Source of the DNA: Nocardia pseudobrasiliensis NBRC 108224 | Lineage (GTDB): Bacteria > Actinomycetota > Actinomycetes > Mycobacteriales > Mycobacteriaceae | Reading direction: 5' to 3' | DNA: 64,000 nt | NCBI RefSeq assembly: GCF_001613105.1 | Contig: NZ_BDBS01000002.1 | Location: 372,001-436,000 of the forward strand | In this document: in pieces, positions 8,919 to 17,581 of the stretch | How the letters are laid out: the number at the start of each line of letters is the position of its first letter | Numbering within the stretch: the stretch's first letter is position 1 | The notes under the pieces: model-generated | The model's database searches: none | What the model saw: the letters and a program-made list of their open reading frames with translations, nothing else | Told to the model about the DNA's origin: nothing | Position numbers and translations under genes: made by a program

Positions 8919-9710
8919 ATGGTCGAGGGCAGACCGGCGCCGGAGGGCGTCGACCCGTCGACGCCGAATGTGGCCCGGGTTTATGACTACATGCTGGGCG
9001 GCAAGGACAATTACGAGGTCGATCGGCAGGTTGCTCAGCGCATGCTGAAAGTCGCCCCCGATACCCGGCTGACGGCCTGGTTCTGTCGCCAATTCCTCAT
9101 CAAGATCACCGAAATCGCCGCCGAAGCGGGTGTCGACCAGTACGTCGACCTGGGCGCCGGCATCCCGACCAGTCCCGCGGTCCACGAGGTCGCCCGCAAA
9201 TACGACGCGGACGCCCGCGTGGCCTTCGTCGACTACGACCCGGTCGTCTACGCCCACGCCAATGCCATGCTCGCGGGCGAGGTCGGCGTGACCCCGATGC
9301 TGGCCGACGTCCGCCGGATCGATGACCTGATCGCCCGATTACCCGCCGAGGCCGGGATCGACTTCGCGCGACCGGTCGCCATCGTGATCGTCGGAGTGCT
9401 GCACTACATCATGGACGACGAGGGTCCGGCCGAGATCATCGCGCGACTGCGCGAGGCGATGGCGCCGGGCAGCTATCTCGGTGTCACCCATGCCTCGGTC
9501 GACACCAGCCGGGCGTTCGTGGACCAGGTCGACAGCGTCACCGCGGGCAGTACCGCCCAATGCCGATATCGGACCGCCGACGAGGTGACCGAGCTGTTGG
9601 ACGGATTCGACATCCTCGCCCCGGGCATTGTGCCGCTGCAGAACTGGCTCGACGACGAACTGCCCGCCACCGGTCTCGTGCTGCTCGGGGGTGTCTGCCG
9701 CAGGCCCTAG
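8919..9710 (+). CDS. SAM-dependent methyltransferase (actinobacterial Methyltransf_19 / DUF574 type)
   Basis: The protein opens with TPNVARVYDYMLGGKDNYEVD, a signature of the Streptomyces/Nocardia SAM methyltransferase group formerly DUF574. The SAM-binding motif I is QYVDLGAGIPTS, followed by the acidic loop FVDYDPVVYAHA and a motif IV region IVIVGVLHYIMDDEG. The substrates of this large family are unknown, and genomes carry many copies. ATG 8919 follows GAGGGGAGGT; GTG 8916 is possible but too close to the ribosome site. It has 263 residues and no obvious operon partner. Confidence 0.85.
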   Translation: MVEGRPAPEGVDPSTPNVARVYDYMLGGKDNYEVDRQVAQRMLKVAPDTRLTAWFCRQFLIKITEIAAEAGVDQYVDLGAGIPTSPAVHEVARKYDADARVAFVDYDPVVYAHANAMLAGEVGVTPMLADVRRIDDLIARLPAEAGIDFARPVAIVIVGVLHYIMDDEGPAEIIARLREAMAPGSYLGVTHASVDTSRAFVDQVDSVTAGSTAQCRYRTADEVTELLDGFDILAPGIVPLQNWLDDELPATGLVLLGGVCRRP

Positions 9711-9860
9711 GTGGAAGACTTCGACTGTGCTGGCCTATCGCGGCGGGTTGCCCACGGCGCAGGCTTCTTCGACGGTCATTTCACGCGCGTCTGCAAGATG
9801 ACCTTCGGTATGTCCCCGGCGATTCTGACCGGCGAGATGAAGTTCCGAGTCGACTCGTAG
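9711..9860 (+). pseudogene. C-terminal remnant of an AraC-family regulator
   Basis: The 49 codons read GFFDGHFTRVCKMTFGMSP, which matches the second helix-turn-helix of AraC/XylS proteins (usual form GF-D-SHFTRVFK--FG-SP). The N-terminal domain and first HTH are absent: the fragment begins immediately after the methyltransferase stop codon. It ends in an in-frame TAG. Confidence 0.6.
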
Positions 9861-9978
9861 CAGGTTCGTCCAAGGAGCCCAGCCCGGTTTGCCCCGATCA
9901 TGTTTCGGGTCGGCACCGCCGCCGTCACCGGGGCGGCCGGGTGGAGGGGTCCCGGTTGCCGCAGGTTTTCGTCAGGGC

Positions 9979-11166
9979 CTACCACTCCCAATGCTGTTCG
10001 CCGTCGGTATCGGCGATGAAGACCACCGCGTCGGCGCGGTCCACTTCTGCGGCGTCGAGCGGAATGTGGCCGCGCACAATCGGTTCGCCCGTGTCGACCG
10101 TCGAGGGCAGGGCCGCGCGCAGGGCCGGTGCCGGGAACAGCGTGCGGCGCGTGGTGGCCTCGGCCAATATCGCTTGGAAGGTGCCGGGTCGGTGATCGAG
10201 GCTGGCATCGGTGGCCACGAATGCGTAGCGATCACCCAGGGCGAGAGCGACCAGCGCTCCGGCACTGCCGCTCGCCCCGGCGGATTCGGTGCGCCGCAGA
10301 AGGATGTTGTGCGCGAAGGCCAGTGTCGGTCCGCGTCGCCGCTCCCGCGCCACGATCGCGAGCAGGTTCTGGGCCATCATCTCGGCGCGCAGGCTGAGCA
10401 GGATCGCGACGCGATCCGGTCCCGGGGTGGCCATCGCGGCGTGATAGCGCAGCAGGCCCAGTGCTGTGCGCGCGTGCGCGACGGCGTGGTCGTAGCCGGT
10501 CGGATCGGCGGGCCGCAGTCCGGGGGCCGCGCGGTGCAGCACGCTCACCAGATCGTCGGCGACGACGCGTAGCGCGCGAGCGCGATCGGAATCGCCGACC
10601 GATGCCGTCGGCTCGTATACCGCTGCCGGGTTCGTCCAGGCCGAATCCTCTCCCAGTAGGGTATCGAGGTCCAGGGCCGAGGCGGGGCGCAGCGCCGCGG
10701 GGAGATAGTCGAGGACCGCGGTCAGGAACCGACGCGGGCCGGGCGCGGCGGAGATCTCCAGGGGCGCGTCGAAGCCGTGAAAGCGGATGCGGTCCTGGGC
10801 GGCACGGCCGGAGTTGTAGTCCCGGAGCCATTCGACCAGTTCGCGGTTGCCCGGCACGGTGCCGAAACCGTGGCTGAAGCCGGTCGCGAGCACCGTTTCT
10901 ATATCGGACTCTGCCCCGTTCACGTAATCGTCGACGACGGACGCGGCGAACAGGTCGGTCTCCAATGCGATGGAGCGGTAGCCGCGTTCGACGAGCTGGC
11001 CCAGGATTTCATTGCGCAGCAAGGGAAATGCGGCGATCCCGTGGACCGGTTCACCGAGGGCGAGCAGGATCGGCGGTGCGGTGAGCAATTCGTCGAGGGC
11101 ACGGCCCAGACTCTCCGGATCGTCGAGGGAGCGGCCGAGGGCGTGCAGTGATGTGGCAGTGGACAT
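9979..11166 (-). CDS. Erythromycin-esterase-family protein
   Basis: The 395-residue protein matches the Ere/succinoglycan-biosynthesis fold: ALGEPVHGIAAF (residues about 37-48) has the catalytic Glu and His spacing of EreA/EreB, followed by SIALETDLFAAS, and FHGFDAP contributes another conserved acid. EreA and EreB open macrolide lactones, but most actinobacterial members have no proven resistance role. It is divergently transcribed from a MerR-type regulator about 90 bp away, which suggests drug- or metabolite-responsive control. The start ATG 11166 (MSTATSLH) is clear. Confidence 0.85.
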   Translation of the reverse strand: MSTATSLHALGRSLDDPESLGRALDELLTAPPILLALGEPVHGIAAFPLLRNEILGQLVERGYRSIALETDLFAASVVDDYVNGAESDIETVLATGFSHGFGTVPGNRELVEWLRDYNSGRAAQDRIRFHGFDAPLEISAAPGPRRFLTAVLDYLPAALRPASALDLDTLLGEDSAWTNPAAVYEPTASVGDSDRARALRVVADDLVSVLHRAAPGLRPADPTGYDHAVAHARTALGLLRYHAAMATPGPDRVAILLSLRAEMMAQNLLAIVARERRRGPTLAFAHNILLRRTESAGASGSAGALVALALGDRYAFVATDASLDHRPGTFQAILAEATTRRTLFPAPALRAALPSTVDTGEPIVRGHIPLDAAEVDRADAVVFIADTDGEQHWEW

Positions 11167-11244
11167 GCCTTCGACAGTATCGTTGAAGATTCGAGTGAAA
11201 CCCCTGCGAGGATCACCTGGAATTTCGACTCCAAAGCCTCAATC

Positions 11245-11250
11245 GGAGGT
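11245..11250 (+). promoter_or_regulatory. Shine-Dalgarno site that supports a CTG start
   Basis: GGAGGT lies 5 nt before the CTG at 11256. No ATG, GTG or TTG is in frame at a usable distance; the TTG at 11289 would delete part of the first helix-turn-helix. Confidence 0.6.
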
Positions 11251-11255
11251 GCGAA

Positions 11256-11951
11256 CTGCGACCCATCGACCTGGCCCGCGAACACGGTTTGTCCGCCCAG
11301 GCCGTCCGCAACTACGACGACGCGGGCATCCTCCCGCCGACCGAACGCAGCGCATCGGGGTACCGGCGCTATACGGCGCTGCACGCCCAGGCCCTGCGCG
11401 CCTTCGTCGCCCTGCGCGGCGGCCACGGCTACGAGCAGGCCGTGGAGATCATGCGCGCGGTCAATCGAGGCGATACCGAAGCCGCCTACCGGCTCATCGA
11501 CGCCGCACATGTCGCGCTGCTCACCGAGCGCGATACCCGCGCCGAGGTCGCGGGCGCCCTCGGCGCGCTGTCCACCGCGGCACCCGCTCCGATCAACGGA
11601 AAGCCCCTGACCGTAGGCGAACTCGCGCGCCGACTCGACGTACATCCGGCAACGCTGCGCACCTGGGAGACCGAGGGCATCCTGCGCCCCGCACGCGACC
11701 GGGCGACGGGCTACCGCGAATACGGGCCGGACGGCGTGCGCGACGCCGAGATCGCCCGACAACTGCGTCGCGGCGGCTATCCGCTGCGCCAGGTCGCCCG
11801 GTTCATCGAATCACTGCGCGAGGCAGGCGGAACCGAGGCGCTGAGCGCCTTCCTGGAAAACTGGCAGGACCGATTGACCACCCGCAGCCGCGATCTGCTC
11901 GCCGGTGCGGCCCAACTCGACGCCTACCTCACGCTGCTCGACCGGCGCTGA
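11256..11951 (+). CDS. MerR-family regulator with two HTH domains (TioE-like)
   Basis: Two MerR winged-helix units lie in one chain: residues 1-70 (IDLAREHGLSAQAVRNYDDA, then GYRRYTALHAQAL) and about 110-180 (LTVGELARRLDVHPATLRTW, then GYREYGPDGV). A C-terminal helical region with no metal-binding cysteines follows. Tandem-HTH MerR proteins of the TioE type occur beside resistance or biosynthesis genes. The family normally starts MRPxDLAREHG; here that Met position is CTG 11256, behind a perfect Shine-Dalgarno. It is divergent from the erythromycin-esterase-like gene, its most likely target. Confidence 0.8.
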   Translation: MRPIDLAREHGLSAQAVRNYDDAGILPPTERSASGYRRYTALHAQALRAFVALRGGHGYEQAVEIMRAVNRGDTEAAYRLIDAAHVALLTERDTRAEVAGALGALSTAAPAPINGKPLTVGELARRLDVHPATLRTWETEGILRPARDRATGYREYGPDGVRDAEIARQLRRGGYPLRQVARFIESLREAGGTEALSAFLENWQDRLTTRSRDLLAGAAQLDAYLTLLDRR

Positions 11952-11993
11952 ATCGCGAATACCCATTCCCCGCCTCCCGCTAGTGTCGTCGTC

Positions 11994-14453
11994 ATGTCGG
12001 TTTCGGCAGACGACTTCGTCGGACGTGAGCGCGAGCTGGATGCGATCGTCACACTGCTGCTGCGCAAAGCGCGATTGGTGACATTGCTCGGCCCGGGTGG
12101 AATCGGGAAGACGCGTTTGGCGGCGAAAGTCTCTCAGCGCCTACGCACATGCGACACACCCGTGTACTGGGTCCGCCTGGCTCGTCTGCCCGCCGACAGC
12201 GGCGACATCGCGGTCGAGGAGGAACTCGTCCGATCGGTGGTGACCACCGACTATTCCGGCCGCTCGCGATGCGAGGCCCTCGTCACGACCCTGTCGAAAC
12301 GCGATGGGAAAGGGCGGCCGCGACAGACGGTGCTCGTCGTCGACAACTGCGAACATGTATTGCCCGGCGCGGGTCGTGTCATCGCCCGGCTGTTGGAAGC
12401 CGTTCCGGCGCTGTGCGTTATCGCGACCAGCCGTGAGGCCGTGGATTGGGTCGACGAATATCGGTTCGAGGTGCCGCCGCTGTCCCCGGATCAGGCGCTG
12501 CGGTTGTTCCGCGATCGCGCGGAGTTGACCGGACATCCGGTCGCGGACGCCGACGAGCTGAGTTGGGCCGCGCTGATCTGTCGCCGAATGGACTACCACC
12601 CCTTGTTCATTCGCCTGGCGGCCGGACGCCTCGCACGTCAGCCGTTGGCGATGATCGCCCGGCAATTGGGTGATGGTCCGGAGGGCGACCGTCGATTGGA
12701 TTGGCCGCCCGGACCCGCCCATGGGGTCGAGGAGCGCCATCGCAGCATCGGCGATGTCATCGGCTGGTCCTATGCGCTGTGCGCGGACAAGGAGAAACTT
12801 CTCTTCGAGCGAATGGCGGTATTCGCCAGCGGGTACGACACCACTCCCGGCGCCACAGCGCCTTTCGATGTCGGTGCCGATCCGGACGCCATTCGAGCCG
12901 TCTGCGCCGATCCGGTCGAACTACCCGCCGCGGAGATCGAGACGTTGTTGGAGCGGCTTGCCGACCAATCGCTGATAGCGCGGCACCTCACGGCGACGGC
13001 GGTGCATTACTCGCTGTCGGAGAATCTGCGCGTCTACGCGCTGCAGCGGTTGCGCGCGCGGTCGGCGGCCGATGCGGACGAATACCTCAGCTACGCCGAA
13101 CGCCATCGAAACTACTACCAGGACAAGATTTTACACGCGGCGGCGAACTACTTCGGACCGGACGAACGCGAACTGCTCGACTGGGCGGCGGCGGCCTGGA
13201 ACAATATCATCATCGCGATCGAGCGCAGCCTGGTCCCGGGCGAGGGCGCGGTGCACGGACTCGAGATCTGTGTGGGCCTGCTGGTGCTGCGGCTGCCGTT
13301 CTTCAAGGGGTCCTTCCGCGAAATGCGTTCGTGGACCGAGCGCGCGCTCACCGCCACCGCGCGCATCGCAGCACCCCCGGCCGAGTTGCGGGTGACGGCG
13401 ATGGCGCTGCTGGTGTGGATCATGTTGTGTCAGGGGCAGACCCGCGATGCCGAACGCCTGCTCGATGAATGCGGGCGGGCCTGTACGCCCGATCCCGAGT
13501 GGCGGCGCGCGCCGCAGGACGATCTCGGTCTGCCCGCCGTCGTGGATTTCGCGTGGGGCGTCGAACTGATGCTGGTGGGCAAGGATCCACTCGCGGTGAC
13601 GGTGCTGGAACGCGCCCGCGCGAAATTCGATCGGGCCGGGAACATCTCGGGAGCGGTGCCGAGCCAGCAGTTCGCCGCGCTGGCGGCCTGTCTGCTCGGA
13701 CCGCGCGAGCAGGCGCGGGATCTGGTACGACGCTATTTGGAACGAACTACCGCCGTGGGGATTTCGTGGACCAGACTCTGGGCCGAGCTGACCTGGTCGC
13801 TGGCGCTCACCCGGCTCGGCGATCTGGACGAGGCGCTCGCGCTGCAGCGTTCGGTGCTGGCGAATCTGCTGCCCAGCCGGGAGCAGTGGGCCGCACTGTG
13901 GGCGGTCCAGTTCCGAGCCTGGTCGCTGGCGCAGGTGATCGGCAATCGCGCCGCGTCGAATCGTTCTGCCGATCAACGCATTACGGCGGTGGCGACCGAG
14001 ATAGCCGTGCTCGCGGGCGGCATCCGCACGCTGCGGACCGGGCTCGGCGTGGATATCGCGCAGTTGGGACCGTTCGACGATATCGCCACCGAATCCGTGC
14101 TCGTCGCCCGGAATGTACTCGGCCCCAGGGCCTTCGACGCCGCCGAACGGCGCGGCGCTGCGCTGCGGCCGGAATCGCACGAGGTCCACCGGCTCGCCCT
14201 GGGCGCCCTGCCGATGCCGCATACGCCGGAGCCGGTGCGCGGACAGCGCGGAACCTCGCCGCGCTGGACCGATCTCACCGCCGCCGAACGGGAGGTCGCG
14301 GCGCTGGTCGCCGCAGGCTGGACCAATTCCGCGATCGCCGCCCGGCGCGGCAGTTCGCGGCGCACCGTCGACGCGCATATGGCCAAGATCCTGCAGAAGC
14401 TCGAGATCACCTCGCGCGCACAGGTGGCCCGATTCCTGCCCGAACAGGCTTGA
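11994..14453 (+). CDS. LuxR-family regulator with AAA/NB-ARC ATPase domain
   Basis: The 819-residue protein has a P-loop (LLGPGGIGKTRLA, residues 32-44), Walker B in VLVVDNCEHV, and a sensor-type TSREAV. An alpha-helical TPR-like middle follows, and the C-terminus is a LuxR helix-turn-helix (LTAAEREVAALVAAGWTNSA, then SSRRTVDAHMAKIL). It belongs to the large ATP-dependent LuxR class of actinobacteria (related to Rv0890c, MalT and LAL regulators). It starts 42 bp after the MerR gene and may be cotranscribed with it. It converges on the peptide-maturation island, and its target is unknown. Confidence 0.85.
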   Translation: MSVSADDFVGRERELDAIVTLLLRKARLVTLLGPGGIGKTRLAAKVSQRLRTCDTPVYWVRLARLPADSGDIAVEEELVRSVVTTDYSGRSRCEALVTTLSKRDGKGRPRQTVLVVDNCEHVLPGAGRVIARLLEAVPALCVIATSREAVDWVDEYRFEVPPLSPDQALRLFRDRAELTGHPVADADELSWAALICRRMDYHPLFIRLAAGRLARQPLAMIARQLGDGPEGDRRLDWPPGPAHGVEERHRSIGDVIGWSYALCADKEKLLFERMAVFASGYDTTPGATAPFDVGADPDAIRAVCADPVELPAAEIETLLERLADQSLIARHLTATAVHYSLSENLRVYALQRLRARSAADADEYLSYAERHRNYYQDKILHAAANYFGPDERELLDWAAAAWNNIIIAIERSLVPGEGAVHGLEICVGLLVLRLPFFKGSFREMRSWTERALTATARIAAPPAELRVTAMALLVWIMLCQGQTRDAERLLDECGRACTPDPEWRRAPQDDLGLPAVVDFAWGVELMLVGKDPLAVTVLERARAKFDRAGNISGAVPSQQFAALAACLLGPREQARDLVRRYLERTTAVGISWTRLWAELTWSLALTRLGDLDEALALQRSVLANLLPSREQWAALWAVQFRAWSLAQVIGNRAASNRSADQRITAVATEIAVLAGGIRTLRTGLGVDIAQLGPFDDIATESVLVARNVLGPRAFDAAERRGAALRPESHEVHRLALGALPMPHTPEPVRGQRGTSPRWTDLTAAEREVAALVAAGWTNSAIAARRGSSRRTVDAHMAKILQKLEITSRAQVARFLPEQA

Positions 14454-14466
14454 TCCGACGCGGCAT

Positions 14467-14985
14467 TCAGCGCAGCAGGTCGGCCACATCGTCGAGCCGG
14501 GTGGTCAGCAGGATGCCCGCGGCCACGGCCGGAGCCGCCACCGCGACACCGGCCGGTTCGTAGTGGTGGGCGTCGAGGGTGAGATCGACCAGCAGCCCGC
14601 CGAGCGCGATGACCCCCAGTGCGGCGCTGCGCATCGCGTGCCGGGCGCGAATCGGGGCGGTGGACGCGCCGAAACAGCGGCAGGGTGTGGTCGAGCCGCG
14701 TCGCAACGCACGGATCAGGGCGACGGTGAAACATCCCAGCAGCAGCGCGGCCAAGCCGAGGCCCACCCGGGCGGCCGGTTCGGCGATCAGCGCGCAGACG
14801 GTGATCGCCTCGATCGCGACGGTCGCCCCGGCCGCCCACCGGGCCGTTCGAGTATTCGCGCCCAGCAGCGCGCCCGTCGCCGTGACAAACTCCAGATACG
14901 CGGCGCGGCAACGTAATTTGCCCACCAGGGCCACCAGGAACACCCCCGCCAGCAGATACCGGCCCGACAACACAACGTAGATCAT
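14467..14985 (-). CDS. MauE-like redox membrane protein
   Basis: The 172-residue protein has five hydrophobic segments and the motif TTPCRCFGAST. A paired-Cys CxCFG loop after the third or fourth helix is a hallmark of MauE/DoxX-type redox membrane proteins. MauE with MauD is needed to form the disulfides of the methylamine dehydrogenase small subunit. Its ATG overlaps the stop of the S26 peptidase gene (ATGA). With the thioredoxin-like protein at 17.6 kb it could supply oxidising or reducing equivalents outside the membrane to the Cys-rich peptide encoded at 15.5 kb. Confidence 0.75.
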   Translation of the reverse strand: MIYVVLSGRYLLAGVFLVALVGKLRCRAAYLEFVTATGALLGANTRTARWAAGATVAIEAITVCALIAEPAARVGLGLAALLLGCFTVALIRALRRGSTTPCRCFGASTAPIRARHAMRSAALGVIALGGLLVDLTLDAHHYEPAGVAVAAPAVAAGILLTTRLDDVADLLR

Positions 14986-15425
14986 CCGGCCTGGCCCGAG
15001 GCCCGGGTGCGGCAGACCAGCGTGCCGACGAATCCGTCCGTGCCGTACGGCCCCCAGTTGCGCGAATCGCCGCCGAAGGGGTTGTCGCCGAACACCACCA
15101 CCGAATCCCGCGGCACCAGACCTGAATCGTCGGTCGCCGGAACCTCGGCGGGCAGCGGGTCTCCGGGCAGCGCGACAACGCGTTTGACGTGCCAGCCGGG
15201 GCACTGCCACAGCGGCCCCCGGGCCGCCTCGGGGGCCGGCAGCACCACGACCCGGCCGCGGCGCAGGCCGGTGGGCCCGTGTCGGCGCACCAGAATCCGG
15301 TCGCCGTCGCGCAGCGTCGGTTCCATGCTGACGCCGGTGACATTCACCAGGACCAATATTCGCCGTGCGGCGAATATCGCGCCCGTCGCGGCGAGTAGCG
15401 CGGTGACCGCTCCGAACAATCTCAT
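14982..15425 (-). CDS. S26-family signal-peptidase-like protein
   Basis: The 147 residues comprise one N-terminal membrane helix, the nucleophile box GVSMEPTLRDGD (Ser-Met-x-P-T-L), the general-base Lys in GWHVKRVVALPGD, and box E as GDNPFGGDSRNWGP. All catalytic elements of type I signal peptidases are present in a minimal frame shorter than housekeeping LepB, which suggests a dedicated processing enzyme. ATG 15425 has GGAG 8 nt upstream. It is the first gene of a two-gene unit with the MauE-like gene and divergent from the Cys-rich peptide gene (95 bp between starts), whose precursor it may cleave. Confidence 0.8.
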   Translation of the reverse strand: MRLFGAVTALLAATGAIFAARRILVLVNVTGVSMEPTLRDGDRILVRRHGPTGLRRGRVVVLPAPEAARGPLWQCPGWHVKRVVALPGDPLPAEVPATDDSGLVPRDSVVVFGDNPFGGDSRNWGPYGTDGFVGTLVCRTRASGQAG

Positions 15426-15520
15426 ACTTCGTCTCCTGCAATTTTTCTTGCCGTTATCGAAAGCAATATGGTTATGATCTGTCCGCCGCCGGACGGGCCG
15501 GCGAGATATGAGGTGAACCC

Positions 15521-15727
15521 ATGATCGGAATCGCGCGCAGGGCCGGTGACAGATTGCTGGCGAGGCTTGTGCCACAAATGGATGCGTCTGCCTGCACCGC
15601 GCCCGAACGGGAATGCTGGTGCGATCACGACAACAACTATCCGTCCTATTGCTGCCAAGAATGCCGCTATTGCCCGGGCACGGGTTACACCTGCGGTGGT
15701 TACGGCTGCCGCCAGGGCTGCCCCTGA
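15521..15727 (+). CDS. Cys-rich 68-residue peptide, candidate secreted RiPP-like or disulfide-rich product
   Basis: The peptide has a basic, helical N-terminal third (MIGIARRAGDRLLARLV) and a C-terminal 45-residue region holding 10 Cys, including CWC, CC, ECRYC and GYGC, with many Tyr, Gly and Asn and no Lys. GAGGTG lies 5 nt before the ATG and a perfect hairpin follows the stop, so it looks like a genuine, well-expressed unit. It has no typical Sec signal, so the N-terminus may be a leader. Signal peptidase, MauE-like, MauD-like and ABC exporter genes surround it. Oxidation and export are inferred from this context; no known family was recognised. Confidence 0.75.
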   Translation: MIGIARRAGDRLLARLVPQMDASACTAPERECWCDHDNNYPSYCCQECRYCPGTGYTCGGYGCRQGCP

Positions 15728-15736
15728 TCGAGGTCA

Positions 15737-15764
15737 CCCGGTCCGGCCGCAGCGCCGGACCGGG
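15737..15764. terminator. Bidirectional terminator hairpin
   Basis: CCCGGTCCGGC and GCCGGACCGGG form a perfect 11-bp stem around the loop CGCAGC, 9 bp after the Cys-rich peptide stop and 5 bp before the stop of the convergent ABC gene. It can serve both transcripts. Confidence 0.75.
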
Positions 15765-15769
15765 GTCGG

Positions 15770-17581
15770 TCACCCGGTGCCCGCGATGGCGTAACCCTGT
15801 GCCTGCAGTGTGAACATCTGTGCATACTGCCCGTTCAGCGCCATCAGTGACGCGTGAGTGCCCTCCTCGGCTACCCGGCCCCCGTCGAGCACCAGAATCC
15901 GATCGGCGTCTCGCACCGCACCCAGCCGGTGCGAGACGAGCACACTCGTCCGGCCCGTCCGATGTGTTTTCAATCGCCGATGTATTCGATGCTCCGCCTC
16001 CGCGTCGAGGCCGGATCCCGGCTCGTCCAATATCAGCAGTTCCCGGTCGTCGCGCATGAGGGTGCGGGCGATGGCAATTCGCTGCCATTGCCCGCCCGAT
16101 ACTGTCACGCCGTGCTCCGCATCATTCTTGTCGGTCTCCTTGAAAAATATTCTGCTGAGCATCGTGTCGTAACCGTGCGGCAGGGTCTCGATCTTCTCCG
16201 ATACCCCGGCCTCGGTGGCCGCCCGGGCGATTTTATGTCGATCCGAAAGTGCGGGCAGGTCGCCGATTCCGATATTCTCGGCCACCGTGAGGTCGTATTC
16301 CATGAAATCCTGGAACAGGACCCCGAGTCGACGTCGCAACTCCGTGATCGGCACATCGCGAATGTCCACGCCGTCCCACAGGATCGCGCCGCGATCGGGT
16401 TCGTAGAAGCGGCACAGCAGTTTGATCAGCGTGCTCTTGCCCGCGCCATTGCGCCCGACCAGCGCGAGCGACTCACCGTGCGCGATCCGGGCGTCGAGTC
16501 CCCGCAGTACCCAGGGCTGCGACCGGTCGTACCGGAACCAGATGTCGACCAGGTCGATACCGGAGGTCAGGGTGGGCAGCGCCGCGGGCAGTGCGGGCAC
16601 GGGCCGATCCGACGGCATATTCACCACGCGCACATAGTGATCCAGCTGCAGTAGTCCCCGATGCGCGCCGCTGATCTTGGTGACGAGACCGGACAGCGCC
16701 GCCTGCGCCGCCGCGACCGCGGTGACGAAGGCCGAGACATCGCCGATCGACAACCGGTCCCGGCTCGCGGCGTACACCGCCCAGGCCAGTCCGCCCGCGG
16801 CGATCGCACTGCCGAGTGCGGCCAGCGCGGCCTGCACCCGCAGCTGCCGCCGATCCAGATCGCGCTGGGCGTGATTGGTCGCCTCGATCGTCGCGAGGAC
16901 CCGCTCGCGGAAGAAGTCCACGAGGCCGAACAGCCGAATCTCCTTGACCGCCCTGACATCACTGTTGAGCGCCGACAGTTGGAACTGCCGCCTGCTCGAC
17001 GCCGACATGGTGTCCAGCATTGCGGCGAATCGGCGCGACAGCGACAGCTGCGCGAAGAACACCGGCGCCGCCGACAGCATCAGCACGAGCGCCATCGCCG
17101 GGGCCAGCAGATACACCGTGGCGAGCAGTCCGGTCAGCGACACCAGATCGCGCACCGCGGCGAACAGGCCGGTGGTCGCTGGCGCGACCGCGTTCGAGGT
17201 GCTCTGCTGCGCCGAGCGAATACGGTCGAGCAGCCGCGGATCCTCGAATCGCTCCAACCCCTGGAAATCACCGACCGCCGTGAACAGCCGATCGTTCATC
17301 AGTAGATATGCGCGCCGATTCAATTCGGCCCGAACGTATTCGGCGATCCGCGGTTCGCAGGCCCCGAGCAGCCCCGCCGCCGCGAGCACCGCGACGGCCG
17401 TGATCAACTGTCGCGAGGGCCCGTGCTCGGCGAGGCCGTCCATCATGAACTTGGTCGACCATGTCACCGCCGAGGCAAGGAATCCGCCGATGAGCGTGAT
17501 CACGACCTGGACGAGGGTCAGTCCCCGCCCCGTCGCCCAGCACAGCCGCCACGCGGTCCGCAGCCGCGACCACACCGTCAC
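15770..17581 (-). CDS. ABC exporter, fused membrane and ATPase domains
   Basis: The 603-residue half-transporter has an N-terminal six-helix exporter domain (about residues 15-300) and a C-terminal nucleotide-binding domain with Walker A GRNGAGKST, signature VSGGQWQRIAIARTL, Walker B LLILDEPGSGLD and switch His in VSHRL. The plan fits peptide or lipid exporters that act as homodimers. No C39 peptidase domain is present, so leader removal would need another enzyme such as the S26 protein. It starts at GTG 17581, overlapping the thioredoxin gene stop as GTGA, so the two are translationally coupled. It converges on the Cys-rich peptide gene. Confidence 0.9.
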   Translation of the reverse strand: MTVWSRLRTAWRLCWATGRGLTLVQVVITLIGGFLASAVTWSTKFMMDGLAEHGPSRQLITAVAVLAAAGLLGACEPRIAEYVRAELNRRAYLLMNDRLFTAVGDFQGLERFEDPRLLDRIRSAQQSTSNAVAPATTGLFAAVRDLVSLTGLLATVYLLAPAMALVLMLSAAPVFFAQLSLSRRFAAMLDTMSASSRRQFQLSALNSDVRAVKEIRLFGLVDFFRERVLATIEATNHAQRDLDRRQLRVQAALAALGSAIAAGGLAWAVYAASRDRLSIGDVSAFVTAVAAAQAALSGLVTKISGAHRGLLQLDHYVRVVNMPSDRPVPALPAALPTLTSGIDLVDIWFRYDRSQPWVLRGLDARIAHGESLALVGRNGAGKSTLIKLLCRFYEPDRGAILWDGVDIRDVPITELRRRLGVLFQDFMEYDLTVAENIGIGDLPALSDRHKIARAATEAGVSEKIETLPHGYDTMLSRIFFKETDKNDAEHGVTVSGGQWQRIAIARTLMRDDRELLILDEPGSGLDAEAEHRIHRRLKTHRTGRTSVLVSHRLGAVRDADRILVLDGGRVAEEGTHASLMALNGQYAQMFTLQAQGYAIAGTG

